Source: Mactra quadrangularis (taxonomy: Eukaryota; Mollusca; Bivalvia; Venerida; Mactridae). From it: a DNA stretch of 64,000 nt. Below are positions 1 to 10,361 of the stretch, in pieces. The stretch spans positions 58,399,395-58,463,394 of the forward strand of contig CM046307.1 in assembly GCA_025267735.1 (NCBI GenBank). The letters are read 5' to 3'. The translations under genes and the position numbers were made by a program. Each line of letters starts with the position of its first letter. The first letter of the stretch is position 1. Below the pieces are notes generated by a model that was not told the origin of the DNA, ran no database searches, and worked only from the letters and a program-made list of their open reading frames with translations.

Positions 1-2143
1 TAGAATAAATATTTACATGTTTTAGTTAAGAGTGTCTTTGAGACATGTGTGGCTAATTCAAGATTATTAAATATCATGTGACCAATCTACTAAGTTCAGT
101 GATACCAAACCTGTACATTTAAACATTGAGCAAGGGCATAGATGAAATGCCCAGAGATCAATCTCCGTAAACAGATATCCTGTAGAGCGTTGTCATACAG
201 GATCTCTAAGGTTCGCTAGGAGGGTCTCGTCGAGATGACCTTTGTGTCGACCAATCAATGCGTAGCTTTAATCTAGGCGTAACACTGTTAATAGCATTTT
301 GATTTCGTAATTTCTATTTTTAGACCGAGGTTTGCAAGCTAATTTCATGGTGGAGTTATTAATAGGCTGTGATTGGACGGCTCATTTAAAATTGCGTGAC
401 GTAGACGATGTAAACAAGTTAGTAAACATACTGATTAAGTCATGAATATTATAATGAGAAAAGATCTCCTGAACGTGACCCTTATAACGAAACAGCCAGA
501 TCTAGCGAGTAGGCGAGCGGAAATTTTTTTTCCGGAATTTTCATATCGATGGTGTGGGTTTCGGTTATTGGCTCCAAATCGTGCGCACAAAAATTGAATC
601 GATCAATAAACTAGGTCATGTGCATAAATAGGTCATGTGCATAAATAGGTCATGTGCATAAATAAGTTGTGAAGAGGATTCAGAGTAAAGATTTTACATG
701 TCAGATTATTTAGGAACTCTCGGACAAAGAATTGTAGCAGTTATTTATTGCACTAATTTAATCGTCCATATTTTGGCTGCTACAAGAATTTGACGAAAAA
801 CAAGTGTTTATTTTTCACATTCTGAAAATCACGAGATATTTTTATAGCGCAATGGTAAGTTACATATCCAGTTTGCCAATGAAGAACGCACTCATAAAAT
901 ACGCTTGGTTTAGCCGGATAAAACGTTCACATTGGTGAACGTGTATGGTAAGACAGCCCATCAAAACATTCAAGATAATCAAATAAAAGCTATAATTGTG
1001 AATTAAAAAAATAAGTTGATATATCATGTTTCAATTTTATTATGTAGAAAACCACGCCACATGTTCCTTAGTTTTAATAAGCCAGAAAATACAGATTTTG
1101 TTAATTAATCCATTGATTAGCTTCAGTTAATCATTAACAATGACAAAACGGGAGATATCGTCTCCTAGAATACCATTCTGTTGAATCACATTTTTAACAA
1201 TGATTTCTTTTTTGGTATTCATTATGGATAAAAATTAAATTAATGCAGAAATATGAATTATGTTTAGACATTAATCAGTCATTAATCATATAGATAACTA
1301 TCATTTTTGAAACACCCCCTCTTTTTATTAATGTGTCATATTGTAGACTAAAATGAAACAGGCGTCTTAGAATATCAGCCATGTAAACTGAACCATAGAC
1401 TTTTTATGCTAACAAGCTATGTTTTAATATACAATACATCATAACGCTCGATTCTGTCAATTTAGAAAATTTAGCGTTCTTTATTAACATATTTAACTGA
1501 CTTGATCTGTCAGAACCTCAGACAGTTGTTCGGTAGATAAGACTCACAGTGATTAAACCATTTTTCATTTATCAATGGTATTAAATCATTAAATTACAAC
1601 TCCTAATCATCCCCCATAAATTGTATCCTGTAATAAGCCTCAACCACTGTAAGAAGATTTTGGAACATTATTTAAAACTTTAAACGTACTTGTCAAAATT
1701 GTTATCATTTTTTAAATGCACGATAGCACACCGACAGGCTAAAGATGCGGCTTGTTTATGACAGATTTAAAATAACAATACGACAGACAGGTAATAAATA
1801 CATTAACGGCGCCCATTGCACTTTACCATTTTTCAAACTTTGGGTTGACCCGATTGTACATGCAGTGGTTGCTTTACGTTTTAAATCGTCAATCTGAATA
1901 GGTTAAATTATTGTAAACATGAATAATGGCTATATTGGTTCAAAGCAGTAAAGAATTTTCGTATATGTATCCAAACACCAAGAACCAAACTACTCGCAGC
2001 GGTTACATCCCGTGATTGAAAGTAGCGAAGGATAAGTAACCGGTAAGGAGTTAGGTCATGGGCCTGACTACTAATCGGTTTGATTATACTGGAAATGCTT
2101 CTTCGTTCCACCTACCTTTAAACGCTGAAAATGAAGAAGTACA
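1..2143. other. Intergenic, no gene seen
   Basis: AT-rich sequence without a coding segment I can support. The only ordered structure is a three-copy 17-bp tandem repeat near 613-663, listed separately. A slightly GC-richer stretch at about 360-420 has an inverted CCAAT (attgg) and a 'tgacgtag' motif resembling a cAMP-response half site. No transcript structure links them to a gene, so I assign no function. Confidence 0.6.
613..663. repeat. Tandem repeat, 17 bp x 3
   Basis: Three exact head-to-tail copies of aggtcatgtgcataaat occupy 613-629, 630-646 and 647-663. The unit contains 'aggtca', which is the nuclear-receptor half-site consensus. The spacing of 17 bp start to start would make this a direct repeat with an 11-bp gap, not a classic receptor element, so the resemblance may be chance. 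Confidence 0.9.
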
Positions 2144-2425
2144 TAGGGGCGGATCCAGGATTTCTTTCTAGAGGGGGGGGGGTCCGAACTTTTCTAGGGG
2201 GATCCGAACCTCGAACCACAACTACATTATACACATTTTGCGGAAAAAATGCAACATATTGATAATAAAAACTACATTACCATTAAATCTATGTTAAGCA
2301 CCGAGAAAAATTGCTTCATGCTACTTAAGAATGACTTACAGACAATAAATACACTAATGGACAGGAACGTTTTCCAAATTCTAGGGGGGTTCGGACCCCC
2401 CTGGCCCCCGCTGGATCCGCCCATG
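2144..2425 (+). mobile_element. hAT-like MITE, poly-G family, copy 1
   Basis: The ends are inverted repeats built on ggcggatccag / ctggatccgcc. Long G runs lie inside the left end and C runs inside the right end, around an AT-rich core. The core is shared, in opposite orientation, with the element at 14694-15018: both hold the TTTGCGGAAAAAATGCAA-like stretch, the 'caatatattg/gataataaaaac' stretch and the end motif 'ttccaaattctagg'. The CAGGGGCGGATCC-type terminus resembles non-autonomous hAT transposons, although a clean 8-bp target duplication is not visible here. Open frames inside it are products of the repeat, not genes. Confidence 0.75.
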
Positions 2426-2780
2426 GTACAATCGGTAGTCGGTGCAGTTAGCATAGAAACTCACCGAGAAGTTTTGAATGTAAATATTATAGAACTCCGA
2501 ACAGATACTAGACAATGTATGCTTACATTATATTTGCTATGTTGTATACCATGTGCAATGCTCTTTTATTCTGAATAAACTATATAAAGGTTTTAATATC
2601 TGTCCAATGAAGATGAAAAACGTATGTAACAAAGAGGTGTCCTGCTAGATTTCAAGCAATAAGCAATTGTAACTTGCTGTTTTGGGTTTAAGTTTTTGTT
2701 GAGTTGTGTCCTTGCCATGATCAAATTAGGTGCCGATATCTAAATGAAATAACTAATTCACACTACATGCATGTATTGTA

Positions 2781-3123
2781 TGGTGGCATATTTCTCCCAA
2801 CAGATAACCACATAAATAACACATTACTGAAGTGGTTAACTAGTTACGGTAACTAGTTAACCACATAACTTATTTAACTTAAAAAGTTAACCAGTTGTGG
2901 TAACTAGTTAGCCACTTAACTAACTAGTTGATTAAGAGGTTAACTAGTTACGATAACTAGTTAACCACTTAACTAAGAAGTTAATTAAGATGTTAACTAG
3001 TTACCGTAACTAGTTAACCACTTAACTAAATTAACTTATGAAGTTAACTAGTAACTGTAACTAGTTAACCTTTTAATTAATTAGTTAGTTATGTGGTTAT
3101 CTGTTGGCAGAAATATGCCACCA
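2781..3123. mobile_element. Foldback MITE with TA target duplication
   Basis: Terminal inverted repeats of about 34 bp begin tggtggcatatttct at 2781 and end agaaatatgccacca at 3123, with a single mismatch seen in the pairing. Each side is flanked by TA (2779-2780 and 3124-3125), the target duplication expected of Tc1/mariner-type cut-and-paste elements. The interior is almost wholly palindromic: five variants of ttaactagtta-N-taactagttaa occur at about 2832-2864, 2884-2914, 2938-2970, 2993-3022 and 3041-3070. The first has perfect 16-bp arms around one base. No coding capacity is present. Confidence 0.85.
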
Positions 3124-3125
3124 TA

Positions 3126-4598
3126 GTATTGAAAACCGAACTTTACATCGTTCGATATTAAGTCACTAGAGTTGAGACAAGGTACATAATTATTGTATTA
3201 TTCTTGGAAAACAGGTTGCTGCCTCCTTTTTTAACTAGGTACGATCCTTAGCTAATCAATTTCTAATTAGTTTTCCATTCTCGTCTCAAATACGCTGAGA
3301 CACTGTATTATGACCATGTTACAGTTTATTTGCGGAATCGACATTTAAATGTCTTTGACACTAAACATATATACATAATACAATTTGTAAATAAAGAAAA
3401 GTATGTATGCATGAAAAAAGAAAAATGTACAAAAACATGAAGTACACATAGCAGATCATTCTTATAGGCACATATAATACAACTACATGAATAGTACACA
3501 ACTATAACCAAAAGTTACATCAAATAGACAATGTTACTTCGATGCTTATTTCATAAAAATTGACATTGAAATTCATAAGAATTGACTTTGAATTAATGAG
3601 AGCTGAAATTGTTCAGCAAGCGATATACGTACATAGTATTAGCTACAGCTTTGAATGACTATCCCCTCTACAAAATATAAAACGTACAATAACGGAAAAT
3701 AATATGTAAATTGAATATGAGACATAACGGGTATCGCCCTTACGAAATGTTAGCGTTACATGTCATAACGCTTCCCGGCTGTCAAGTGAATGTACAAAAT
3801 TAGAAATGATACAAAACCTAGAATATCTTTTAATGATAGTCGTGGCTGAAACACGAGAAGCTATGGAAATTAAATTAAATATCACGAAACGTGAATTGTT
3901 TTCAATGTATGCGAGGTTTTAACATTCTGTAAGTGTTCAGTTAATTTGCATAATCTTTCACGCCTAGTCATGTGATCTTATTAAAAATGTTACGCCAATG
4001 ACGTAGTTGATGCCACTAAATTTAATTAATCAAATAAAATGTAGTTTTTATTACTTTATCATTTGTTAACTTGAATCGGTTAAACTGTAAAGTCATAAAT
4101 ATCGGCAAGAAAAAATGAAACACTTGCTATTAGTCGATATTTTTCTTTTGCGTCTATGCATTTAACCCTCCTTCGAGGTGCTTTTCGGTTGGAGAATTTT
4201 AATTATCATAATTTATGTTGCAAATCACGACATATGATATTTATTCACTTCCTAGTGTTTTATATGAAAGCAATGTTTACAAATATTTGTATAAAAGAGT
4301 AAAGTTTCATCGTTAATTAAAATTTACAATTTTTGCCAAGTTGTCTTTTTACCATATTGATTTTCCTAATATTTATTAGCATTCATATAAATCTACTGCA
4401 CCTTGCACATGTTAACGAAAATTAACATTTTGTTCATCTATTCTCCACTCGAATTTGTATTATATAATTAATACATTCTATTTTATATCACTAGAATTAA
4501 TTTCACGTAAGTGACTTCTGTGACCACCAAAGAATATGAGAGAAAATTATTCGATTCGTCCAAATATTTGCCAAATTCATATTTTGTTATTAATTAAG
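3126..4598. other. Intergenic, no gene seen
   Basis: AT-rich sequence. Short open frames are no longer than chance predicts and show no recognisable domain. An octamer-like 'atttgcataat' lies near 3952-3962 in a slightly GC-richer patch; it is recorded only as a motif. Confidence 0.6.
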
Positions 4599-4600
4599 TA

Positions 4601-4995
4601 CAGGGTGTCCCAAAAGTAAGATAACACTTTGAAATATCTATATTTTTGCTTTCTATTCGACTATTTAGATGAACAATACACCATTTTAAAGGGAAAATTA
4701 TGAAGTTTTTATATTTTGTAAAATCGACACTAAAAATTGTAATGTTCAGAAAACGTTAACAAAATTGTGAGCAAGTTTCAACATATCGGATCGTTTGCTG
4801 ATGCCCTGAAATCCGGTCGACCAAGAACAAGCAGACGTTATGAAAATGTGAGTTCTCTTCAGGATTTGTTAAGTGAGAGTCATAACCGATGACTGTTGCA
4901 ATCGTGTTCGTGCGATAATATTTCTCCATTTTAAGAGGGTGTCTCGGCTTTACATGATACTGATGCACGTGTTTGCACGGAAACTTAATACACCA
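4601..4995 (+). pseudogene. Mariner-like transposase relic
   Basis: The segment opens with cagggtgtcccaaaagta immediately after TA (4599-4600), a terminus typical of mariner/IS630 elements. About 150 bp inside, a frame open from 4752 to an in-frame stop near 4891 reads KIVSKFQHIGSFADALKSG followed by RPRTSRRYENV and DLLSES. This matches the N-terminal helix-turn-helix and the GRPR linker of mariner transposases. The frame is then broken, and no catalytic aspartate region or matching right terminus was found. The copy is therefore an old, 3'-truncated fossil. Assignment to mariner rests on the HTH-linker pattern plus the terminus; the subfamily is unknown. Confidence 0.65.
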
Positions 4996-5487
4996 GTACA
5001 GGTTTCGTTTATGTGGTTAGAAATAATTAGTATTATGTAGAAAATAATTAATTATTCAAATGTGCAGGACGTCGAATGTTTAGCCACCGGGTTATGACAA
5101 AGACAAGACCAATCCAACTGTATCTGCTTTTGACAAATATATTTAGCGTTTGATTCTCAGTCTAAATTGAGACTTATTGGCTATTTTGATATTGTGATTT
5201 TTATCAAATGAAAGTTAAAAACCCTGTAGTTATAGATGTAATTGCAATAGGAGAATAACATGTAAATGTGCATATTAATTATTGGCGGACTCCTTTATTT
5301 TACATACTAAACTAAAACGTCTGTTTCTCTATGTGACATAGAGTTACAATAAGAAACCAACAAAGTTTCATACATTTTGAAATGTAAGTGACATAATCTG
5401 TCAGTTAAGCCCTAAACTTCATGCACTTTAATTTCAGACAGAAAACGTTATAAGTTGAGACATCATTAAAGTTATAATATAAATCGT

Positions 5488-5501
5488 AACATGTATTTGA
5501 G
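5488..5501. repeat. Target duplication of outer SINE, left
   Basis: The 14-bp sequence aacatgtatttgag occurs here and again at 6072-6085, on both sides of the outer SINE. It is a perfect direct repeat, as expected for LINE-mediated insertion. Confidence 0.85.
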
Positions 5502-6071
5502 TAGTGCAGTTGGTAGCGCGTCGGGATTTCGAATCTAGTATCCGTAGGGGATATGGATTCTAATTCCACCCAGGGTGTTTATACCCTTCCATGAAAATTT
5601 GACAATAATGTCAAATTTTCCTCCATTATTAAGTTATATGGGAAGTTCCCGGCTTTTGCGAATGGGAAGGTATTTATTTAATTATTTACTGGAATTAACG
5701 CCGTGTCAACACAATTTTAGGTCATTTTACGGCGTCCAGCGCACCTAACCTAGCTTTCCTGGACCATTGTCTATAACCAGTACTCACCTACCCTTCCACA
5801 AGGCCGGAAACTTCTCCATATTATCTAATCAATGGAGGAAAATCGACATTATTGTCAAATTTTCATGGAAGGGTATAACCTCCTCGGATGGGATTCGAAC
5901 CCGCACCCCCTCGGGCACGAGTATCCAAACCTCGGCGCGCTACCAACTGCGCTATCGACCCGGGTTGCGAATGGGAAGGTAAGTACTGGTTATAGAAAAG
6001 CTAGGTTACGTGAGCAAGCCGCCATAAAACCATAGCACGGCTTTAAACCAAGTATAAAAATAAAAATAAAA
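5502..6071 (+). mobile_element. SINE type 1 (outer), split by another SINE
   Basis: A tRNA-derived SINE on the plus strand. The head begins at 'tagtgcagttggtagcgcg', lacking about the first ten bases of the full copy at 20641, so it is 5' truncated. The body holds 'atacccttccatgaaaattt' and 'aatgtcaaattttcctcc'. It is interrupted at 5672 by the inverted younger copy 5673-5964, and its 3' part resumes at 5982 ('gtactggttatag ... aaagctaggtta ... ggctttaaacc'), ending in an A-rich tail by 6071. A B-box-like 'gattctaattccac' shows decay of the Pol III promoter. It is flanked by a perfect 14-bp duplication. Confidence 0.85.
5673..5964 (-). mobile_element. SINE type 1 (inner), inserted in outer SINE
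   Basis: Read on the minus strand, it starts cccgggtcgatagcgcagtt, with an intact A box (tagcgcagttgg) and B box (ggttcgaatcc), and ends with ggcgttaattcca and a taaa-rich tail. It sits inside the plus-strand SINE and is bracketed by the perfect 17-bp duplication ttgcgaatgggaaggta (5656-5672 and 5965-5981). It is less diverged from the copy at 20641 than its host is. Frames across it (5767-6035) are not genes. Confidence 0.9.
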
Positions 6072-6085
6072 AACATGTATTTGAG

Positions 6086-9000
6086 AAGGTTATTAGTTTC
6101 ATTTGAGAAGTAAAACTTTTCTATATATATTGAGCTAGACAGTCACGTGACACGATAGGGATGAATCGACAAACCAGGTGTTATAAGATAATTAGATCAC
6201 AAGAGTGGTTTATTAAAGTTAAATTTTACTAATATTTACTTTATACTTAAAATGAATAAGAATTATAAATATAATGTTTACATTACTAACAAATATGTAA
6301 CATATACATTGATTAAGAAAATGTATTATTTCTTATTTGGTGATAAAATTGTTAGAAAATACAAAGGAAACTCTCCTATTTTATTCCAAATATCTTGGGC
6401 TTTGAATAAATCAGAATTTTAATAGTTACAATCTATTCATAACTAAGACACTTGTAATTTAGTGAAGAACTCCTATCAATATTTTACTTGCAATAGATTA
6501 AATACTTGAGATGTGCCGTACTTTGCTTAAGATATTTATACTTTTGGCACATGTTAGCACCAGCGATTTCTGAATGATAAGGGCTTGCAACTATTTGGAT
6601 AGGGTACTTGGATTTCTTTAGTCGATGATGATGTGAGTGAATAGTTACATTTTTTATGTCGATCGGAGATGGTTACTTGCAAAAATTATGTAATATTTGA
6701 AAAGCTACTTCAGGTATCAAGTACTTTTTAAAAGCTAATAATAAATATCAAATTTCGATTTTACAATTATTTCGGTTGATTTTAATCACAATAAATTTTA
6801 GAGAATGGGGAAAGTTACGTATGTATCTTCGTCAGGTAGGCTTTCACCTTTAGGATCTCCTAATGAAAAAAAATGAAAAAAAATACAACGAATTAATAAT
6901 AAAGATTTTGACGATGGAGTGTGTATTTAAAGAAAATAATTTCAAATAAGGAATTTTTGTTATTCAAACTAGTGTGAAGGTTTCACGATGAATTATGCAT
7001 GAACTCATAAAATACCCAACAAATTTTAGATTGTCAACGAAAAAACTAGATTGCTACAAAAGGTACAATGTACAATTGCATATGTATATATTTTGTACTT
7101 AAATGGATGCTCGGCTTCCCCATGTTTAGTAGCGGACTGTGGCAAATCGTCATAAAATTTTGTCGCGGACGATTTCATTCGGCTGTGCGTGCGCATTTAA
7201 AGAAATAATTACTACTGCAATTAATGTAGTCCGCATTACGCGTCAACAAGCAGACGATTATAAGTACATGTATATATCTTATCTGGCTTATGTAAGGTAA
7301 AACAAGAACCCTAGGTCCATGGATAAAGGTCCCTTGTATCCTTTCCGTTTGTTGTACAATGTATAAGCCATATATTCCACCAAAACCCCATGTCTGACAG
7401 GGCTTCTAGCGCCTTGGTTGGGTTACAAATTATATTTATATGTAAAGTAAATATCTCTATACCGCAGTCAGCAATGGTCAATAATTTATCAAAGTATATA
7501 AATATAGACCGACAGGTATAAAAAAAAGAGTGGTTTCCATTAAAACGGGTGGTTAAGGGTACATCTAAAGGGACACATGGTCCTTTAAGAGGTCGATGCT
7601 GAAAGGCTCAAAGTTAATTCGAGATTAACAGGCAACATAGTACGTGGCACATATGCCTGAGTTTGGATCCCCGGACGTTTTACCTCTACTCAGCAATGCA
7701 ACTCAGAGTGAGGAAAATATATAAACCCCCGTATGTATTATAATGTTATATTGCTTCTTTTGATAATATAAACCAGTGTGATCCACTCTTTGCTATGTCT
7801 TATTTCGAAATAATTTTAAAGACGTTTAGTATTCATTATTGCAACAAAATTGCTGAGTTAAGAAAATATTACTTTAGATGCATGCAAAGAAGGTTCTCAA
7901 TTTTTATCCAAAATGAATTTACAGATCTATATAACATTTGCAAAGGTCAAGGGGTTTTCATAATTTCCTAATAGTCAAATAAATTATTACAAGTATGTTC
8001 TGGGTTTATTTATTTTTCGGCATCGTCGTTGAATGCTGGTTGAGGATTGAGACCTATTTAAAGGTTGCAAGTAGGACGTTTGTTGACAGACGCTGCAAAA
8101 ACTTCGTAAACAGACAATGTCAACTTTATCAATAGCCGTTTACGAACAATTTTGAGTACGTTTAACTTTAAATAAACTTCTTTACAATGATTATTTCTTT
8201 GCCTCGGTGGAAAGTTCATCTAATTTATTGAATTCTGCAAACATGGACGGCTGGTAAGAATTTGAATACAGATCAGAAGTCGATTATTCTCAACAAGACT
8301 TGATTCCTAACTTTAAATGCTTCAGAGTATTATCTTTTAATCAATCAAGGTTCGTAGACGATCTAAAAACTGCGTTTTAACACCTGGAGTACTTTGCTAG
8401 TTCAAACATCTCGAAAAAAACATTAGAATAGTGAATAAAAGAATGAGACGAGTTCCTTATTTATATCCTTTCATAAAAAGTACATAAAATATCGAGTAAA
8501 TAGATAAATACACTTCTTTTTTCTATTTTGATTTAAATTTGTGATTATTTAACATGTCATTATATGACGTCATAAAGGGTCGTTAAGTCATAAGTGCAAC
8601 AGAAACTTATTTTTAAAATTAAAATTGTGACTACAGTCGCGTATTACTGCGCTACGCATCAATTACACTAGTTTTGAGCGGTTTTGAACACATTTGCACT
8701 CATCGTATCTCGGACATTTAGAAAAGTGCAATTGTATCCCATACTCGGTCACGATTTTGTTCACGATTCGACTTTGAAACTGATACGTGTATCCTGGGCT
8801 CATCTCACGGACCCTGGTAAAAATGTATAAGACCGTACGGGTACGCAAGAGTTCGTACGAGTCCTTGCGGAGCTTGATCGCGCGGCACCCGTACGGCGCC
8901 CTCAGGGCTATTTTTATGTTTATGGGACTGTAGCTTTAGTCACATAATGTTAACAAGTCTCATTCCAATCGGAACAAGCTATACTCGTATGTAATGAATA

Positions 9001-10098
9001 GTGAAAATATAAGAATAAATGATATCGATGTTGAAAAAAAATATTAATACTAAATTAAGTGTCTACATTTGTATAAATTTCAATTTTTATCAAATGACAA
9101 CACAAAACATGTAAGAAAGCGTGCACCTAGAGGGCTATTAATTATGTTATTGTTGTAATTAATGACATCTAGTTTATGAATGTTTTATTTGAAATTAGAG
9201 TCTAGTTAATTGAAGCAATACTAACATTATTCTAATCCTTAAATCTCAAAATTTACTTTTTTCCTGGCAAGAAAACAGAAACTGAGATATTGCAATTGTT
9301 ATTAAATCAAGATGCATGATATGAAACGATCGGATTACATCGACTCGCATTCAGCGCTCATTGAGAACGACAGTATTAATTTAAAAATGTGTAATTAATT
9401 TATAGCTTAATGATACTAGATATTTAAAGCAATGAAAAGCGCATAGATTTTGAAACCCATAAAAACTGCACAGACTGAAAGAATGTATTTTAAAATGTGC
9501 ATTAAAATACAAGAAATGAACGCTACCGGAAGTAATTCATGATAAAGAAGCAATTCCATGAAATTATCTGTCTAATTTACCATAGAATTCCTACAGATTT
9601 ATGTGAATAATTTATATCGAGAAATTGAATAACTTTTTGATCACATTGTAAAGTTAATTGTGTTTTGTTCCATATTTTATCTGATTGTGGATAATATAAC
9701 AATCTTTGAATATTAAATTGTTAAAATATTGTGATCAATGTATTGTCAGACTAACATTAAAGCCACCATACGACGATACATTCATTTAGAGCATATACGA
9801 ACACTGATGTATTAAATACACAGTAAACACGTCAATTCATTTTGCTATTGAGGTTTAAGTTTGACTTAGTATCACTTTGTGAAAAAAGGTGGATCCTTAT
9901 ATTAGATTGTTAAATAAAAATGATCCAAAATCGTTTTCGAGATGAATTACGTAAATTAGAAGGAGTTTTCTTCTTCCACACGTCCCTATCCAAAACAGTA
10001 TGATCAAAACTATAGTAAATCTTATTTCATACTCAATTCACTTTCACTTTGAGATACAATAAATACATTAAACATATTCAGGTAAAATATTCATTTTC
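6086..10098. other. Intergenic, no gene seen
   Basis: About 4 kb of AT-rich sequence with no coding segment or known repeat I can support. Three GC-richer patches stand out: about 7120-7260, about 7290-7440 and about 8690-8940. The last has clustered gtac/gtacg motifs and is treated as a finding. None shows a domain or splice-bounded frame. Confidence 0.55.
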
Positions 10099-10361
10099 CA
10101 GGCCCGTAGGAACAGAGGGGCTACGGGGGGGGGGGGGCTTAGCCCCCACAATATTTTCAGCAGTTATAATGATTGAGGATCTTTATTTAATCTGTCTCAC
10201 AAAAATCAATATTACAAACAATTTTAATAGAACAAGATGCTCAAATGCAGTGTAAAGTTGAACTTAAACATAAGTACTGTAACATTATGTTACGTTTTCT
10301 TTTTCTTAAAATAAATCTCAACAAATTAGCCCCCCATCTGAAAATACTTCTTACGTGCCTG
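10099..10361. mobile_element. MITE with CAGG...CCTG ends
   Basis: Imperfect terminal inverted repeats: caggcccgtaggaa at 10099-10112 pairs with ttcttacgtgcctg at 10348-10361 (12 of 14 positions). Just inside them lie a run of 14 G and 'cttagccccca' on the left and 'ttagccccccatctg' on the right, which also pair. The core has no coding capacity. CAGG termini suggest a hAT-type family, but the flanks share only TTTT, so the target duplication, and hence the superfamily, is unproven. Confidence 0.6.

Noticed and set aside
613..663. Nuclear-receptor response element (three aggtca)
   Set aside because: The half sites are 17 bp apart start to start, not the usual 1-5 bp gap; better described as a simple tandem repeat.
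5767..6035. Two overlapping plus frames containing 'DSNPHP' or 'DGIRTRTPSGTS'
   Set aside because: They are translations of the tRNA-like head of the inverted SINE, which is repeated elsewhere in the window.
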